DNA from: Elusimicrobiota bacterium
Lineage (GTDB): Bacteria; Elusimicrobiota; Elusimicrobia; UBA1565; UBA9628
DNA length: 15,960 nucleotides
NCBI GenBank assembly: GCA_016194625.1
Contig: JACQBB010000296.1
Span: 1 to 15,960, forward strand
Reading direction: 5' to 3'
Positions within the stretch are counted from its first letter, which is position 1; each line of letters begins with the position of its first letter. Below the pieces are notes generated by a model. It searched no databases, had not been told where the DNA came from, and worked only from the letters and a program-made list of their open reading frames with translations. Below are positions 12,719 through 15,960 of this stretch, in pieces. The position numbers were made by a program, and so were the translations under genes.

Positions 12719-14446
12719 ATGACTTCCCTGGGTCTTCTGCAGTTCGTCTTGATCTTCATCGCCCTGCTTCTGACGACGAAGCCGTTGGGCGCCTATATGA
12801 AGAAGGTGTTCGACGGGGAACGGACCTTCCTGTCCCCCGTCCTGTCTCCGCTGGAGCGTTCGATCTACCGGTTTTCCGGCGTCGACCCTAACGAGGAGAT
12901 GGGCTGGCTGCGCTATGGCGCGAGCGTGCTCGGCTTCAGCGTCGTCGGCGCCGTCGTCCTCTATTTCCAGCTGCGTTTCCAGCATCGCCTGGGCTTGAAC
13001 CGCGCCGACCTGGGGCCGGTCGAGCCGGGGCTCGCCTTCAACACGGCCGTGTCCTTCCTGACGAACACGAACTGGCAGGCGTACTCCGGCGAGACGACGA
13101 TGACCTACATGAGCCAGATGTCGGGGCTCGCCTACCACAACTTCGTGTCGGCGGCGGCCGGCATCGCGGTCGCGGTCGCGGTGATGCGCGGCTTCACGCG
13201 CGCGGCGGCGTCCACGCTGGGCAACTACTGGGCGGACCTCGTGCGCGGCTGTCTCTACCTCCTGCTGCCGTTCTGCGTCGTCGGGGGGTTGTTCCTGGTC
13301 TCGCAGGGCGTGATCCAGAACTTCAAGCCTTACGCGAAGGTGAAGACGCTCGCCGGGGCCGAGCAGACCCTGCCGATGGGGCCCGTCGCGTCGCAGGAGG
13401 TCATCAAGCAGCTCGGCACGAACGGCGGCGGCTTCTTCAACGCCAACGCCGCGCACCCGTTCGAGAACCCGACGCCGTTGGCGAACTTCTTCTCGATGCT
13501 GGCGATCTTCCTGATCCCGGCCGCGTTGACCTATCAGTTCGGTCTGATGGCCGGCGACACGCGCCAGGGCTGGGCGATCTTCGCGTGCATGTCGGTCTTG
13601 TTCCTGGCCGGCTTCCTGACCCTGTACCACTACGAGCAGAAGGGCAATCCGATCCTGGCCGCGCACGGCGCCGACCAGACGATGTCGGCGGCCCAGAACG
13701 GCGGCAACATGGAGGGCAAGGAGGTCCGCTTCGGCATCGCGACGACCGCTTTGTTCGCGACGATCACGACGGACGCCTCCTGCGGGGCCGTCAACGGCAT
13801 GCACGACAGCTTCACCCCGATGGGGGGCCTCGTGCCCCTGTTCAACATCATGCTCGGCGAGGTGATCTTCGGCGGCGTCGGCGCGGGCTTCTACGGGATG
13901 ATCCTGCTCGTCGTCGTGACGGTGTTCCTGGCGGGATTGATGGTCGGCCGGACGCCCGAGTACCTGGGCAAGAAGATCGAGGCGCGCGACATGAAATACG
14001 CGACGCTCGGCATCCTGATCCCGTCGTTCGTCATCCTGGGCTTCGCGGCCTGGGCCGTCCTGCGGCCTTCGGCGCTCACCAGCCTGGCCAACGCCGGGCC
14101 GCACGGCCTGTCGGAGATCCTGTACGCGTACAGCTCGGCCGTCGGCAACAACGGCTCGGCGTTCGCGGGCCTGAACGCGAACACCTGGTTCTTCAACGAC
14201 ACGCTGGGCTGGTGCATGCTGCTGGGCCGCTTCTTCATCATCATCCCGGTGCTCGCGCTGGCGGGCTCGCTGGCCGGCAAGAAGCGCGCCGCGGAATCGG
14301 CCGGCACGTTCCCCACCCACACGCCGTTGTTCGTCGCTCTGCTGACGTCCGTGACGATCATCGTCGCGGGCCTCACGCATTTCCCGGCCCTGTCGCTGGG
14401 ACCGATCATCGAGCATCTCGTGATGCTGTCGGGCAAGCTGTACTAA
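12719..14446 (+). CDS. kdpA: KdpA, potassium-binding subunit of the K+-transporting ATPase
   Basis: 575 aa, slightly longer than the Escherichia coli protein (about 557 aa). KdpA is the channel-like inner-membrane subunit that selects K+. All four pore-loop regions are visible: [11 protein letters not shown] (115-125), [20 protein letters not shown] (233-252), [20 protein letters not shown], and [18 protein letters not shown], each after a hydrophobic span, as expected for the fourfold channel-like architecture of about ten spans. The start ATG 12719 follows AGGAG at 12707-12711. Only four bases (AAAC) separate its stop from kdpB. As part of KdpFABC it provides high-affinity K+ uptake under K+ limitation, normally switched on by KdpDE, which is not in this window. 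Confidence 0.97.
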   Translation: MTSLGLLQFVLIFIALLLTTKPLGAYMKKVFDGERTFLSPVLSPLERSIYRFSGVDPNEEMGWLRYGASVLGFSVVGAVVLYFQLRFQHRLGLNRADLGPVEPGLAFNTAVSFLTNTNWQAYSGETTMTYMSQMSGLAYHNFVSAAAGIAVAVAVMRGFTRAAASTLGNYWADLVRGCLYLLLPFCVVGGLFLVSQGVIQNFKPYAKVKTLAGAEQTLPMGPVASQEVIKQLGTNGGGFFNANAAHPFENPTPLANFFSMLAIFLIPAALTYQFGLMAGDTRQGWAIFACMSVLFLAGFLTLYHYEQKGNPILAAHGADQTMSAAQNGGNMEGKEVRFGIATTALFATITTDASCGAVNGMHDSFTPMGGLVPLFNIMLGEVIFGGVGAGFYGMILLVVVTVFLAGLMVGRTPEYLGKKIEARDMKYATLGILIPSFVILGFAAWAVLRPSALTSLANAGPHGLSEILYAYSSAVGNNGSAFAGLNANTWFFNDTLGWCMLLGRFFIIIPVLALAGSLAGKKRAAESAGTFPTHTPLFVALLTSVTIIVAGLTHFPALSLGPIIEHLVMLSGKLY

Positions 14447-14450
14447 AAAC

Positions 14451-15960
14451 ATGGAACAGTCGCTGAAGCGCCACAAGGTCGTCCCGCTCTGGCAGGGCCC
14501 GATCGTCAAGACGGCCCTCGCCGAGTCGTTCAAGAAGCTGGACCCGCGCCATCTCGCCAAGAACCCCGTCATGTTCGTCGTCGAGGTCGGCTCCGCCGTC
14601 ACCACCTGGTTCTACATCCAGGGCCTGCGCGGCGGCGCGGCCGACGCGGGCTTCGCGGGCCACATCACGCTGTGGCTGTGGTTCACGGTCCTGTTCGCCA
14701 ACTTCGCCGAGGCGATGGCCGAGGGCCGGGGCAAGGCCCAGGCCGAGACCCTGCGCAGCACCAAGACCAAGACGCTGGCCAAGCGCCTGCGCGGCGCGGA
14801 GCAGGAGAAAGTCTGGGCCGGCGAGCTGCGCAAGGGCGACGTCGTCCTCGTCGAGACGGGCGACATCATCCCCGCCGACGGCGAGGTCGTCGAGGGCATC
14901 GCGTCCGTCGACGAGTCGGCCGTGACCGGCGAGTCGGCGCCGGTGATCCGCGAGAGCGGCGGCGACCGCTCGTCGGTGACCGGCGGGACCAGGGTCAACT
15001 CGGACTGGATCAAGGTCCGCGTCACCGCCAACCCGGGCGAGGGCTTCCTCGACAAGATGATCTCGCTGGTCGAGGGCGCGGAACGGCAGAAGACGCCCAA
15101 CGAGATCGCGCTCAACATCCTCCTCGCGGGACTGACGCTGATATTCCTGATAGTGCTGATGAGCCTGCAGGCCTTCGCGGTCTACTCGGGCGGCGCGGTC
15201 TCGGTCGTGACGCTGGTGGCCCTGCTCGTCTGCCTGATCCCCACGACGATCGGCGGCCTGTTGTCGGCGATCGGCATCGCCGGCATCGACCGGCTCATGC
15301 AGAGCAACGTGCTGGCGATGTCGGGTCGCGCCGTCGAGGCCGCGGGCGACGTCGACTGCCTCCTGCTCGACAAGACCGGCACCATCACTCTCGGCAACCG
15401 CATGGCCGCCGAGTTCATGCCGGCGCCGGGCGTGACCCTCCAGGAGCTCGCGCTCGACGCCCAGCTCTCCAGCCTCAGCGACGAGACGCCCGAGGGGCGC
15501 TCGATCGTGGTGCTCGCCAAGCAGTTCGTGCCCAAGCCGACCGCCCTCCACGAGCAGGGGATGATCTTCGTGCCGTTCACCGCGCAGACGCGGCTGTCCG
15601 GCGTGGACATCGGCCCGGTCACCATCCGCAAGGGCGCCGTCGACGCGGTCGCCAAGCTGGTCGACCGCATGCCGCCGGAGCTGGCGGCGGCCGTCGAGCG
15701 CATCTCCAAGTCCGGCGGCACCCCGCTGGCGGTCGCGCGCGACGGGACGGCGCGCGGCGTCATCCACCTGAAGGACGTGGTCAAGGGCGGCATCCGCCAG
15801 CGCTTCGAGCAGCTGCGCGCGATGGGCATCCGCACGGTGATGATCACCGGGGACAACCCGCTGACGGCGGCCGCGATCGCCGCCGAGTCGGGCGTGGACG
15901 ACTTCCTGGCGCAGGCGACGCCCGAGAAGAAGCTCTCGCTGATCCGACTGGAGCAGGGCA
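14451..15960 (+). CDS. kdpB: KdpB, P-type ATPase catalytic subunit (partial, 3' end outside window)
   Basis: 503 residues are visible and the frame is open to the right edge; the E. coli protein has 682, so about a quarter is missing. KdpB hydrolyses ATP to power K+ uptake through KdpA. The phosphorylated aspartate is D307 in [12 protein letters not shown] and the actuator loop is TGES with S162; both positions match E. coli KdpB numbering exactly, so there are no large indels up to that point. S162 is the serine whose phosphorylation inhibits the pump in E. coli. Further motifs are the transmembrane [28 protein letters not shown] in the nucleotide-binding domain, and the hinge [14 protein letters not shown]. 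There is no Shine-Dalgarno before the ATG; translation probably depends on coupling to kdpA, whose stop is four bases upstream. Confidence 0.97.
   Translation, partial: MEQSLKRHKVVPLWQGPIVKTALAESFKKLDPRHLAKNPVMFVVEVGSAVTTWFYIQGLRGGAADAGFAGHITLWLWFTVLFANFAEAMAEGRGKAQAETLRSTKTKTLAKRLRGAEQEKVWAGELRKGDVVLVETGDIIPADGEVVEGIASVDESAVTGESAPVIRESGGDRSSVTGGTRVNSDWIKVRVTANPGEGFLDKMISLVEGAERQKTPNEIALNILLAGLTLIFLIVLMSLQAFAVYSGGAVSVVTLVALLVCLIPTTIGGLLSAIGIAGIDRLMQSNVLAMSGRAVEAAGDVDCLLLDKTGTITLGNRMAAEFMPAPGVTLQELALDAQLSSLSDETPEGRSIVVLAKQFVPKPTALHEQGMIFVPFTAQTRLSGVDIGPVTIRKGAVDAVAKLVDRMPPELAAAVERISKSGGTPLAVARDGTARGVIHLKDVVKGGIRQRFEQLRAMGIRTVMITGDNPLTAAAIAAESGVDDFLAQATPEKKLSLIRLEQG

Noticed and set aside
1..15960. 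CRISPR arrays, insertion sequences, phage genes, toxin-antitoxin pairs, rRNA
   Set aside because: No repeated spacer-like units, transposase or integrase motifs, or rRNA-like stretches were found when reading both strands.

Overview
The window comes from a very GC-rich bacterium. Almost every codon third position is G or C, so long open shadow frames are common. An outer-membrane-type beta-barrel protein, an RmlA nucleotidyltransferase for surface sugars and several secreted or membrane-anchored proteins point to a Gram-negative, diderm cell. I cannot fix the phylum. A bacterial deoxyhypusine-synthase-like gene beside many lineage-specific hypotheticals would fit an environmental lineage such as Elusimicrobiota or a myxobacterial/deltaproteobacterial group, but this is a guess. 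Genes are tightly packed. Three start codons overlap the preceding stop as GTGA and one as ATGA, and no stretch over 300 bases lacks a gene.

Left arm (1-6369). A deoxyhypusine-synthase-like gene runs off the left edge on the minus strand. Divergent from it, across a short AT-rich spacer, is a secreted protein that looks like a HAD phosphatase with its catalytic residues replaced. A perfect TTGACA box overlapping the stop of that gene seems to open a four-gene plus-strand operon: a 102-aa unknown protein, an NAD-type short-chain dehydrogenase, an aldehyde dehydrogenase and an ABC exporter half-transporter. The two dehydrogenases could oxidise an alcohol to an acid in sequence.

Middle (6360-9587), minus strand. 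A membrane-anchored TPR/HEAT protein, a TatD-type metal hydrolase and a GNAT acetyltransferase form a translationally coupled operon that meets the ABC exporter gene tail-to-tail. Its -10 box TATAAT lies six bases before the ATG, which predicts a leaderless mRNA, and it abuts the U-tract of the terminator of the preceding gene. That preceding gene encodes a small basic 91-aa protein and has a hairpin next to its Shine-Dalgarno sequence.

Right-middle (9599-11342), minus strand. A tRNA-like gene with a CAU anticodon and a broken acceptor stem lies 18 bases upstream of rmlA (dTDP-glucose synthesis). rmlA overlaps a gene for a single-pass membrane protein of unknown function.

Right arm (11391-15960), plus strand. 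A predicted outer-membrane porin, a 27-aa single-span peptide, kdpF, kdpA and the first three quarters of kdpB form one compact operon for high-affinity, ATP-driven potassium uptake. The right edge cuts kdpB, so kdpC and any kdpDE regulators would lie beyond it.
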